Source: an uncultured Actinomyces sp. (GTDB lineage: Bacteria > Actinomycetota > Actinomycetes > Actinomycetales > Actinomycetaceae). Taken from it: a DNA stretch of 11,918 nt. A model generated the notes under the pieces. That model had not been told where the DNA came from, made no database searches, and was given only the letters and a program-made list of their open reading frames with translations. This document shows, piece by piece, positions 6,077-11,918 of this stretch (position 1 is its first letter; each line of letters starts with the position of its first letter). The stretch covers positions 1-11,918 of the forward strand of contig CAJZDJ010000063.1 in assembly GCA_915063485.1 (NCBI GenBank), written 5' to 3'. Position numbers and translations under genes: made by a program.

Positions 6077-6820
6077 ATGCAGTGTGATAGAGCTATGACA
6101 GCCACAAACGCCACCACTTCCGATGCCAGCCAGGTCAAGGTGCTAGTGGTAGACGACGAAATTGTCCTAGCCGATCTTTTAGCCAGCGCCCTGCGCTATG
6201 AAGGCTGGGAGGTTACCACCGCCCATACCGGTGCCGACGCCGTGCGCCTGGCCCGCGAAATCTCGCCTGACCTGGTGGTTCTAGACATTATGCTGCCAGA
6301 CTTTGATGGCCTTGAGGTGCTGAGCAAGATCCGTCGCAATGACCCGGACATCTCGGTGCTGTTCCTGACCGCCAAAGACTCCATTGCTGACCGGGTGGAG
6401 GGCCTAAGTGCCGGCGGGGATGACTATGTAACCAAGCCCTTCAGCTTGGAAGAGGTAGTGGCCCGCCTGCACGCCCTGCTGCGCCGCTCCGGCTCGGTGG
6501 TGGCCCCGCCCAGTAACGAGCTGGTGGTGGGCGATTTACGTATGGATGAAGACTCCCACGAGGTGTGGCGCAGTGGGGACCCAATTAAACTCACCGCCAC
6601 TGAGTTTGAGCTGCTGCGTTTCTTCATGGAAAACCCGCGCCGGGTGCTGTCTAAGCCGCAGATCCTGGACCGGGTGTGGGATTACGACTTTGGCGGCCAA
6701 GCTAACGTGGTGGAGCTTTATGTCTCTTACCTGCGTCGCAAGATTGATAAGGGACGCGCCCCCATGATTCACACCGTGCGCGGGGTGGGCTACATGCTTA
6801 AGGCCGCTGAGGAAAACTAA
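6077..6820 (+). CDS. Response regulator, OmpR/PhoB family, PhoP-like
   Basis: The 247-residue DNA-binding regulator is the output of a two-component system with the next gene. The receiver domain (about 20-136) has the acidic pocket Asp26-Asp27-Glu28, phosphoacceptor Asp70 in LVVLDIMLPD, Thr98 in FLTAKD and Lys120 in YVTKPFSLEEVVARL. The winged-helix domain (about 148-243) has LTATEFELLRFF, LSKPQILDRVWDYDFGG, VVELYVSYLRRKID and HTVRGVGYML. The sequence closely resembles actinobacterial PhoP regulators, though orthology is not proven. ATG 6077 has no clear Shine-Dalgarno. The in-frame ATG at 6095 (MTATNATT), preceded by GATAGAG, is an equally good start. The gene lies 46 bp after sdaA, so readthrough is possible. 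Its stop is directly followed by the kinase start. Confidence 0.94.
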   Translation: MQCDRAMTATNATTSDASQVKVLVVDDEIVLADLLASALRYEGWEVTTAHTGADAVRLAREISPDLVVLDIMLPDFDGLEVLSKIRRNDPDISVLFLTAKDSIADRVEGLSAGGDDYVTKPFSLEEVVARLHALLRRSGSVVAPPSNELVVGDLRMDEDSHEVWRSGDPIKLTATEFELLRFFMENPRRVLSKPQILDRVWDYDFGGQANVVELYVSYLRRKIDKGRAPMIHTVRGVGYMLKAAEEN

Positions 6821-8575
6821 TTGTTTAGGGCTATAAAGCAGCTTTTAGTCGCGGCGGGCGAGCAGCTAATTCACGGCCGGGACAAGGGAGCACAACGCGC
6901 TGGCGCCTCCGGTCGCTCCTACCTTTGGTGGCGCGGCTGGGAACGCAACTGGCAACCAAGTGCCGCCCAGTGCGCCCAGGCCTCCCAGCACCCCCAGGTA
7001 GAGGCGGGGCGGCGTCGTCGGCTGTGGGCCCACAAAAAACTAAGCCTGCGTCGCATGATTGTGCTGACCGTGGTGGCCGTGGTGTTTGTGCTAGCTGGGA
7101 CGATTGGCTGCCTTAGTACCTGGGCGCTGGAAGCTTCGCTGATGGACCGCGCCGATATTCGAGTGCAGGCCGCCTCCCAGCGCGGTAACACTCGCCGTCA
7201 CAGCGAATCCACCGAAAAAAACGTCGCCCAGCAGCTACTGCAAACCTACGGCAGTGACAGCAGCGACTATAACCCGCCCGCCGGCCTAGACGCCCCCGGG
7301 CAGGCTGCCGGCACCCTGGCCCTGCTGCGTAACCGTCAAGGGGTGGTGGCCAGCGCTTACATCAACAATGAAGGTAAATACACCTACCTGACTCGCGACC
7401 AGATAAACACCCTGATGGCAGCGCTTAACTCGGGTAAAACCAAGCCTTTCACGGTGTATGTGGAGGGGCTGGGCACCTACCGGGTACTGGTTACGCGCGA
7501 CTCGGTTAGCTCCGACGCCGTACTTACCGGGGTGTCTTTAGCTGATGATGAGGCCCTAATTGGTCGCCAGATGATGATTGAGGTGCTGCTGGTGGGCAGC
7601 GGTGTAGTTCTGGCGGCGGTGGTCTGCTTTGGCTTGGTGTCTAGGTTTTTGCAGCCTCTGCGGCGCGTGGCAGCTACCGCCCGTCAGGTAGCTACACAGC
7701 CTATGGATAGCGGTGAGGTACAAATTGAGCGCCGCGTAAGCCTTGCTGACCTGTGTTCTTCCACAGAAGTGGGGGAGGTGGGTACGGCCCTTAACACCCT
7801 GCTTGACCACGTCAATGACGCCTTGGAGGTGCGTCAACGCTCCGAAACCCAGGTGCGTCAGTTTGTGGCTGACGCTTCCCATGAGCTGCGCACGCCCCTG
7901 GCAGCTATCCGTGGTTATACCGAGCTGGTGCGTAGCGGGCGCGAAGGTGATCAGCTCAGTGAGATTTCCCAGCAGGCCATGGACCGTATTGCTAGTGAAT
8001 CGCTGCGCATGAGTGAGCTGGTTAATGACTTACTGCTGCTGGCGCGCCTGGATGCGGGCCGGGAGTTGGAAGATGAGCTGGTGGATTTAGCTCCGGTGCT
8101 GATTGAGTCGGTGGCAGACGCGCAGATAGCCGGCCCCGATCACACTTTTGAGCTGGATTTAAGCGCCGTGTTTGGGGCAGATGAGGATCTTGATGAGCAG
8201 CTGCCGCTGGTGCGCGGTGACGAGCAGCGCCTGCGTCAGGTGCTAGCTAATTTGCTGGCTAATGCCCGCCTGCACACTCCCGCCGGCACGCATGTGTGGG
8301 TCAAGCTGCTGCAAGAGGGCGATGAGTACCGCATTGTGGTGGCTGATAACGGCCCGGGTATTTCCCCGCAGCTGCGCGGCAAACTGTTTGAGCGCTTTAC
8401 TCGCGCTGATGCTTCGCGCAATCGTCAGGGGGGTTCTACGGGCTTGGGGCTGGCTATTTGCGCCGCTATTGCCCAGGCTCACGGCGGTAGCGTGCAGTTG
8501 GCTGATTCGGCTAGCTATCTCGACGACGCCGCCCAAGGCGCCTGCTTTGTGCTCAGTCTGCCTGTGGCCAGCTAG
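6821..8575 (+). CDS. Sensor histidine kinase, partner of the PhoP-like regulator
   Basis: The 584-residue membrane kinase autophosphorylates on His354 and should pass the phosphate to Asp70 of the preceding regulator. Order: cytoplasmic N-terminal stretch rich in Arg and Trp (1-78), membrane helix (about 79-100), extracytoplasmic sensor (about 101-250), second helix (about 251-273), HAMP linker (about 274-335), HisKA with FVADASHELRTPLAAIRGY (348-366), then the ATPase domain with N-box VLANLLANARLHT (474-486), G1 ADNGPGIS (508-515), F-box FERFTRAD (523-530) and G2 GGSTGLGLAI (537-546). The start is TTG, directly after the regulator stop, with GAGGAAA 6-7 bp upstream (6809-6815). The next Met is residue 79, already in the first helix. 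The sensor domain shows no recognisable fold, so the signal is unknown. Confidence 0.92.
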   Translation: MFRAIKQLLVAAGEQLIHGRDKGAQRAGASGRSYLWWRGWERNWQPSAAQCAQASQHPQVEAGRRRRLWAHKKLSLRRMIVLTVVAVVFVLAGTIGCLSTWALEASLMDRADIRVQAASQRGNTRRHSESTEKNVAQQLLQTYGSDSSDYNPPAGLDAPGQAAGTLALLRNRQGVVASAYINNEGKYTYLTRDQINTLMAALNSGKTKPFTVYVEGLGTYRVLVTRDSVSSDAVLTGVSLADDEALIGRQMMIEVLLVGSGVVLAAVVCFGLVSRFLQPLRRVAATARQVATQPMDSGEVQIERRVSLADLCSSTEVGEVGTALNTLLDHVNDALEVRQRSETQVRQFVADASHELRTPLAAIRGYTELVRSGREGDQLSEISQQAMDRIASESLRMSELVNDLLLLARLDAGRELEDELVDLAPVLIESVADAQIAGPDHTFELDLSAVFGADEDLDEQLPLVRGDEQRLRQVLANLLANARLHTPAGTHVWVKLLQEGDEYRIVVADNGPGISPQLRGKLFERFTRADASRNRQGGSTGLGLAICAAIAQAHGGSVQLADSASYLDDAAQGACFVLSLPVAS

Positions 8576-8591
8576 CGCTAGTTTCTATATG

Positions 8592-8712
8592 GCCGCCGCG
8601 CCACGCGCGGTGCTCCGGTACGGCTTTGTGTTGCCTAGCCTGCTGCTGGTGCCGCCGCCAGTGGCCACTGCTGCTCCTGATGCACAGGCAACCTTGCCGC
8701 CGCGCCACGCGC
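8592..8712 (+). repeat. 17-bp exact direct repeat, 104 bp apart
   Basis: GCCGCCGCGCCACGCGC occurs at 8592-8608 and 8696-8712. The second copy runs into a small hairpin, GCCAC (8704-8708) with GTGGC (8715-8719). The repeats flank about 87 bp of GC-rich sequence just after the kinase stop. No mobile-element signature is visible. Confidence 0.6.
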
Positions 8713-8822
8713 CGGTGGCTCAGAGAGTGCAAGTGTTTTCGCGTGTGAGATGAATAGCTAAGCAATTTTTTCTTCTCTAACCACAGCATGTGGGAAAAAC
8801 CGCGTGCCCGGTCTGGGGGAAG

Positions 8823-9017
8823 TGGGGATAAACCGCCTTGAACTGGAGCTAAGGGGAGGGCGTGGGGCGACGTCGGAAAAAAGCAGCTAAACCGGCGCAA
8901 AAATGGCCACTTAACGCGTGGTGTAGCCCGGGCACACTAAAAGGAAGCGCGCAACGCAACGAAAGTATCCACAGCGGCGGCGCCAGTTGTCCACAAATTC
9001 CAGGAGGTTTATGCACA
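8823..9017. promoter_or_regulatory. DnaA-box-like cluster upstream of nrdHIE
   Basis: TTGTCCACA at 8987-8995 is a perfect match to the DnaA box form common in actinobacteria. GTATCCACA (8965-8973) and TTATGCACA (9009-9017) each differ from TTATCCACA at one base. These three lie in the same orientation within 53 bp, at start spacings of 22 and 22 bp. TGGGGATAA (8823-8831) is a one-mismatch site in the other orientation. DnaA control of ribonucleotide reductase is established in Escherichia coli (nrdAB). Its extension to this class Ib operon is inference. Confidence 0.55.
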
Positions 9018-9133
9018 GATTCGGTGTCAGACACATCATCTTGGGGTGCTGGCGCTTTCGTACCCCTAGGGGTAGTGTTTTCTATTGCCGGTCGGAATAT
9101 GCCGGCCGCGTGTTACAAGCGTGTTGTTTCTAG
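9011..9133 (+). CDS. Possible small ORF or leader peptide upstream of nrdH (speculative)
   Basis: ATG at 9011 opens a 40-codon frame beginning MHRFGVRHIILGCWRF and ending with QACCF before a TAG. AGGAGG (9002-9007) is a full Shine-Dalgarno, but only 3 nt separate it from the ATG, shorter than usual. The peptide has four cysteines, two adjacent near the end, and many arginines. The start codon lies inside a DnaA-box-like site. No family is recognised. The frame may be fortuitous. If real, it could be a leader peptide for the nrd operon. Confidence 0.15.
   Translation: MHRFGVRHIILGCWRFRTPRGSVFYCRSEYAGRVLQACCF
9061..9074. promoter_or_regulatory. 14-bp perfect palindrome upstream of nrdH
   Basis: TACCCCTAGGGGTA is perfectly self-complementary and lies 112 bp upstream of the nrdH ATG. 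Its size and symmetry suit a dimeric regulator. It does not match the NrdR consensus. A nearby weaker inverted repeat is GCCGG (9087-9091) with CCGGC (9102-9106). Confidence 0.4.
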
Positions 9134-9185
9134 CTCTGGTCTCCCCGCCAGACAGACCCATCAGGATTGAAAGGCACAAATAAAA

Positions 9186-9434
9186 ATGGCGATCACCGTC
9201 TACTCCAAGCCCAACTGCGTGCAGTGCAACGCCACCTACCGCGCCATGGACAAGGCTGGCCTTTCCTACTCCACCGTCGACATCTCGGTAGACGCTCAGG
9301 CGCTAGAGCAGGTTAAGGCTCTGGGCTACGTACAGGCTCCGGTAGTTATCGCTGGCGATGACCACTGGTCCGGTTTCCGCCCCGACAAGATCAAGGCTCT
9401 AGCTGTAGCTAACGCCACCGCAGTTGCCGTCTAA
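9186..9434 (+). CDS. nrdH: Glutaredoxin-like protein NrdH
   Basis: The 82-residue thioredoxin-fold protein supplies electrons to class Ib ribonucleotide reductase, normally recycled by thioredoxin reductase. The redox motif CVQC spans residues 12-15 in YSKPNCVQCNATYRAM. The C-terminal half has the family signature APVVIAGDDHWSGFRPDKI (51-69), with the cis-Pro region and the WSGFRPD segment that separates NrdH from ordinary glutaredoxins. Length is normal. The ATG at 9186 has GAAAGG about 11 bp upstream (9169-9174). It is the first gene of the nrdH-nrdI-nrdE operon and is separated from nrdI by a 116-nt structured spacer. Confidence 0.96.
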   Translation: MAITVYSKPNCVQCNATYRAMDKAGLSYSTVDISVDAQALEQVKALGYVQAPVVIAGDDHWSGFRPDKIKALAVANATAVAV

Positions 9435-9444
9435 GTGGCTCTAA

Positions 9445-9520
9445 GAGCGACGCCTACCTGTGTTGGTGGGCGTCGCTCAACTGCGTCTTAGGGCGCATCA
9501 TTGCCGGCCCGCTAGCCGGC
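9445..9520 (+). promoter_or_regulatory. Consecutive RNA hairpins in the nrdH-nrdI spacer
   Basis: Three hairpins stand in a row. The first is GAGCGACGCCTACC (9445-9458) with GGTGGGCGTCGCTC (9465-9478), 14 pairs including one G-U, loop TGTGTT. The second is TGCGTC (9482-9487) with GGCGCA (9492-9497), loop TTAG, one G-U. The third is GCCGGC (9503-9508) with GCCGGC (9515-9520), loop CCGCTA. None has a proper U-tract after it, so they are unlikely to be a full terminator. Attenuation, RNA stabilisation or translational control between nrdH and nrdI would fit. Confidence 0.6.
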
Positions 9521-9542
9521 GGGATTAACTGACAACACAGGT
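9456..9542 (+). promoter_or_regulatory. Long-range complementarity: hairpin loop to the nrdI ribosome-binding region
   Basis: ACCTGTGTTG (9456-9465), which contains the apical loop of the first spacer hairpin, is the exact reverse complement of CAACACAGGT (9533-9542). The latter includes the AGG that would serve as nrdI Shine-Dalgarno, 9 nt before the ATG at 9551. Pairing would form a pseudoknot-like or alternative structure that hides the nrdI start region. The complementarity is seen directly. A regulatory role is inference. Confidence 0.45.
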
Positions 9543-9550
9543 CGTGACCA

Positions 9551-9952
9551 ATGGCGCTTTTAGTGTATTTTTCCTCCACCTCTGAAAACACACATCGCTT
9601 CGTAAGCAAACTGGGTATGCCCGCTAAACGCATCCCCCTGCTGCCAAGCCAGCCGCCGCTGGAAGTAGACGAGGAATACGTGCTGTTAGTCCCAACCTAC
9701 GGTGGTGGCAGCATCAAAGGTGCAGTCCCCAAGCAGGTCATTAAATTCCTCAACAATCCCCACAACCGTGAGCTATGTCGTGGCGTTATCGCTTCTGGCA
9801 ATACCAATTTTGGTGCCGCCTACGGCCTGGCCGGTGACATAATCTCTAATAAGCTAAAAGTCCCATATCTCTACTGCTACGAGCTGTTGGGAACCCCCAA
9901 GGACGTAGAGACCGTAAAGCAAGGATTGGAAAAGTTTTGGCAGACACTCTGA
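9551..9952 (+). CDS. nrdI: Flavodoxin-like protein NrdI
   Basis: The 133-residue FMN protein provides the oxidant that assembles the dimanganese tyrosyl-radical cofactor in NrdF. The N-terminus [20 protein letters not shown] (3-22) is the phosphate-binding loop. VPTYGGG (47-53) and [17 protein letters not shown] (82-98) are the flavin-contacting loops typical of NrdI. Length is normal for the family. The ATG at 9551 has a modest AGG Shine-Dalgarno, itself complementary to an upstream hairpin loop. The last 16 bases overlap the proposed nrdE start, which suggests translational coupling. nrdF is not in the window and presumably lies to the right of nrdE. Confidence 0.96.
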   Translation: MALLVYFSSTSENTHRFVSKLGMPAKRIPLLPSQPPLEVDEEYVLLVPTYGGGSIKGAVPKQVIKFLNNPHNRELCRGVIASGNTNFGAAYGLAGDIISNKLKVPYLYCYELLGTPKDVETVKQGLEKFWQTL

Positions 9953-11918
9953 CTGATACCGGCAGTGAGTCGGTACGTTCCCCTGAACTGGACTACCACG
10001 CTCTAAACGCCAAGCTGAACCTTTACGGCGCTGACGGCAAGATCCAGTTTGACGCCGATCGCCAGGCTGCACGTCAGTACTTCCTGCAGCACGTAAACCA
10101 GAACACGGTGTTTTTCCACGACATCGAGGAAAAACTCGAATACCTGGTTGAAGAGGGCTACTACGACCCCACCGTGCTAGCCAAGTACCGTGAAGGCTTC
10201 CCCAAGGAGGCTTTCAAAGCCGCCTACGCCCACAAGTTCCGTTTCGAAACTTTCCTGGGGGCCTTCAAGTACTACACCTCCTACACCCTCAAAACCTTTG
10301 ACGGTAAGCGCTACCTGGAGCGTTTTGAGGACCGCGTGGCCACAGTCGCCATGGCCCTAGCCGACGGCGACGAGCAGCTAGCTCTAGACCTGATTGAAGA
10401 AATCATGTCTGGCCGCTTCCAGCCAGCCACCCCCACCTTCCTAAACGAGGGTAAAGTCCAGCGCGGCGAGCCAGTATCGTGCTTCCTGGTGCGCATCGAG
10501 GACAATATGGAGTCTATCTCGCGCGGGATCAACTCAGCTTTGCAGCTATCCAAGCGCGGCGGCGGCGTCGCCCTGCTGCTAACCAACCTACGCGAGATGG
10601 GTGCCCCCATTAAGCGCATCGAAAATCAATCCTCCGGCGTCATCCCGGTAATGAAACTGCTGGAAGACTCCTTCTCCTACGCCAACCAGCTGGGTGCGCG
10701 TCAGGGCGCTGGGGCCGTGTACCTGCACGCCCACCACCCCGACATCATGCGTTTTTTGGACACCAAACGCGAAAATGCTGACGAAAAGATCCGTATCAAG
10801 ACCCTGTCCCTGGGTGTGGTGATCCCTGACATCACCTTCGAGCTGGCCAAAAAGAACGAGGACATGTACCTGTTCAGCCCCTACGACGTTGAGCGCGTCT
10901 ACGGGGTGCCCTTCTCCGAGATTTCGGTGACGGAGAAGTACCACGAAATGGTCGACGACGGGCGCATCCGTAAGTCCAAGATCAACGCCCGCCAGTTCTT
11001 CCAGACCATCGCTGAGCTCCAGTTTGAATCTGGCTACCCCTACGTGATGTTTGAGGACACGGTTAACAAGACCAACCCCATTAAGGGCAAGGTGGTCATG
11101 TCTAACCTGTGCTCGGAGATCTTGCAGGTTTCTGAAGCTAGCGAGCTAAACGCAGACTTAACCTACGCCCACGTGGGTAAGGACATTTCCTGCAACCTGG
11201 GTTCGCTAAACATTGCTAAAACCATGGATTCACCTGATTTTAGCCGCACTATCCGCACCGCTGTGCGGGCGTTGACCGCCGTCTCAGACCAGACTGACAT
11301 TGAGTCTGTGCCCTCTATTCAGCGGGGCAACCGCGAATCGCACGCCATTGGCCTGGGTCAGATGAACCTACACGGTTTCCTGGCGCGCGAATCCATCCAC
11401 TACGGCAGCCAAGAAGCCCTAGACTTCACCAATGTTTACTTCGCCAGCGTGCTCTTTGAAGCCCTCAAAGCCTCCTGCGAGCTGGCCCGCGAGCGCAATG
11501 AGCGTTTTGTTGGTTTTGAAGAATCTAAGTACGCCACCGGTGAGTTCTTTGAAAAGTACCTAAACCAGGATTTTGTGCCCACCACTGAGCGTGTAAAGGA
11601 ACTGTTTGCCGCCTCTAGCGTGCACGTGCCCAGCCGTGAAGATTGGGCCCAGCTGGCCCAGCAGGTGCGTGAGTACGGCCTGTACAACCGTAACCTGCAG
11701 GCGGTGCCGCCCACCGGCTCTATTTCTTACATCAACAATTCCACCTCCTCGATCCACCCGATCGTGGCCAAGGTAGAGATCCGTAAGGAAGGCAAGATTG
11801 GGCGCGTCTACTACCCGGCCCCCTACATGACCAACGACAACCTGGAGTACTACAAGGACGCATACGAGATTGGCTATAAGGCCATTATCGACACCTATGC
11901 GGTGGCTACCCAGCACGT
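9937..11918 (+). CDS. nrdE: Class Ib ribonucleotide reductase alpha subunit NrdE (cut by window edge)
   Basis: The catalytic subunit reduces ribonucleoside diphosphates to deoxyribonucleotides with NrdF and NrdH. The visible 660 residues cover most of a protein usually about 690-730 long. Landmarks are [13 protein letters not shown] (18-30), [20 protein letters not shown] (106-125), Cys182 in PVSCFL, the radical-site loop Asn390-Leu-Cys392-Ser-Glu394, Cys419 in SCNLGSLN and [18 protein letters not shown] (591-608). Spacings 182-392 and 392-419 equal those of Cys178, Cys388 and Cys415 in Salmonella NrdE as I recall them. The start is proposed as TTG at 9937, overlapping nrdI by 16 bases, with AAGGA at 9921-9925. 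No in-frame ATG occurs before the conserved domain. The redox-active C-terminal cysteine tail lies beyond the right edge. Confidence 0.95.
   Translation, partial: MADTLTDTGSESVRSPELDYHALNAKLNLYGADGKIQFDADRQAARQYFLQHVNQNTVFFHDIEEKLEYLVEEGYYDPTVLAKYREGFPKEAFKAAYAHKFRFETFLGAFKYYTSYTLKTFDGKRYLERFEDRVATVAMALADGDEQLALDLIEEIMSGRFQPATPTFLNEGKVQRGEPVSCFLVRIEDNMESISRGINSALQLSKRGGGVALLLTNLREMGAPIKRIENQSSGVIPVMKLLEDSFSYANQLGARQGAGAVYLHAHHPDIMRFLDTKRENADEKIRIKTLSLGVVIPDITFELAKKNEDMYLFSPYDVERVYGVPFSEISVTEKYHEMVDDGRIRKSKINARQFFQTIAELQFESGYPYVMFEDTVNKTNPIKGKVVMSNLCSEILQVSEASELNADLTYAHVGKDISCNLGSLNIAKTMDSPDFSRTIRTAVRALTAVSDQTDIESVPSIQRGNRESHAIGLGQMNLHGFLARESIHYGSQEALDFTNVYFASVLFEALKASCELARERNERFVGFEESKYATGEFFEKYLNQDFVPTTERVKELFAASSVHVPSREDWAQLAQQVREYGLYNRNLQAVPPTGSISYINNSTSSIHPIVAKVEIRKEGKIGRVYYPAPYMTNDNLEYYKDAYEIGYKAIIDTYAVATQH

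Larger units (their letters stand above)
8576..9185. other. Long leader region between the histidine kinase and nrdH
   Basis: These 610 bp have no secure gene. They hold a 17-bp direct repeat (8592-8608 and 8696-8712), a T-run at 8765-8773 and a CCACA-GCA-TGTGG palindrome (8781-8793). Further along are DnaA-box-like sites (8823-9017), a possible 40-codon reading frame (9011-9133), an odd palindrome GTGTC-A-GACAC (9024-9034) and a 14-bp palindrome (9061-9074). The nrd promoter should lie here, but I could not place it. Paired NrdR boxes and a B12 riboswitch were looked for and not found. Confidence 0.6.

Noticed and set aside
8580..8760. Cobalamin riboswitch upstream of the reductase operon
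   Set aside because: GCCACTG-like words occur near 8665, but the rest of the ordered B12 consensus is absent, and class Ib reductases do not use B12.
8553..9170. Open frames of about 60-115 codons after the histidine kinase on both strands
   Set aside because: No domain is recognised, several run antisense or through DnaA-box-like sites and palindromes, and none has good start signals apart from the separate 40-codon candidate.
8576..9185. NrdR box pair
   Set aside because: I looked for the paired ACAC...TGTGT 16-bp motif at the expected spacing and saw no convincing match.

Overview
The window reads as chromosomal DNA of a GC-rich Gram-positive actinobacterium, probably near the Actinomycetaceae. 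This rests on Actinobacteria-type NrdE and PhoP-like proteins, the class Ib ribonucleotide reductase order nrdH-nrdI-nrdE, DnaA-box-like sites close to the actinobacterial TTGTCCACA form, and dnaB next to a DinF/MATE transporter. The species assignment is inference. No phage, transposase, CRISPR array, tRNA or rRNA gene is visible.

Layout. 1-428 (minus): N-terminal part of replicative helicase dnaB, running off the left edge. 429-949: divergent intergenic region with an array of DnaA-box-like sites, four of them spaced 21-22 bp. 950-2470 (plus): MATE/DinF efflux protein. 2471-3215: a 745-bp repeat-rich spacer between convergent genes. It holds three copies of a roughly 95-bp imperfect palindrome, a decayed 14-15-bp tandem repeat, a terminator hairpin and a two-level 8-bp/37-bp tandem repeat. 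3216-4028 (minus): dual-cysteine pyridoxal kinase-like PdxK/ThiD protein. 4029-4341: divergent promoter region with an AGTTA/TAACT inverted repeat. 4342-6030 (plus): single-chain iron-sulfur L-serine dehydratase with an unusual Ala/Gln-rich insertion. 6077-6820 and 6821-8575 (plus): PhoP-like response regulator and its histidine kinase, joined end to end. 8576-9185: 610-bp leader region with a second cluster of DnaA-box-like sites. 9186-11918 (plus): nrdH, nrdI and 5' nrdE, the last running off the right edge.

How it works together. The two ends serve DNA replication: helicase on the left, deoxynucleotide supply on the right. Each has DnaA-box-like clusters in its upstream region, which suggests coordination with initiation (inference). 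The nrdH-nrdI spacer is predicted to fold into consecutive hairpins. The loop of the first is perfectly complementary over 10 nt to the nrdI ribosome-binding region, a candidate translational switch. The middle genes are metabolic or regulatory (B6 salvage, serine catabolism, a two-component system) and show no obvious link to replication. The features most worth following up are the palindromic repeat family, the phased DnaA-box array and the nrdH-nrdI RNA structure.
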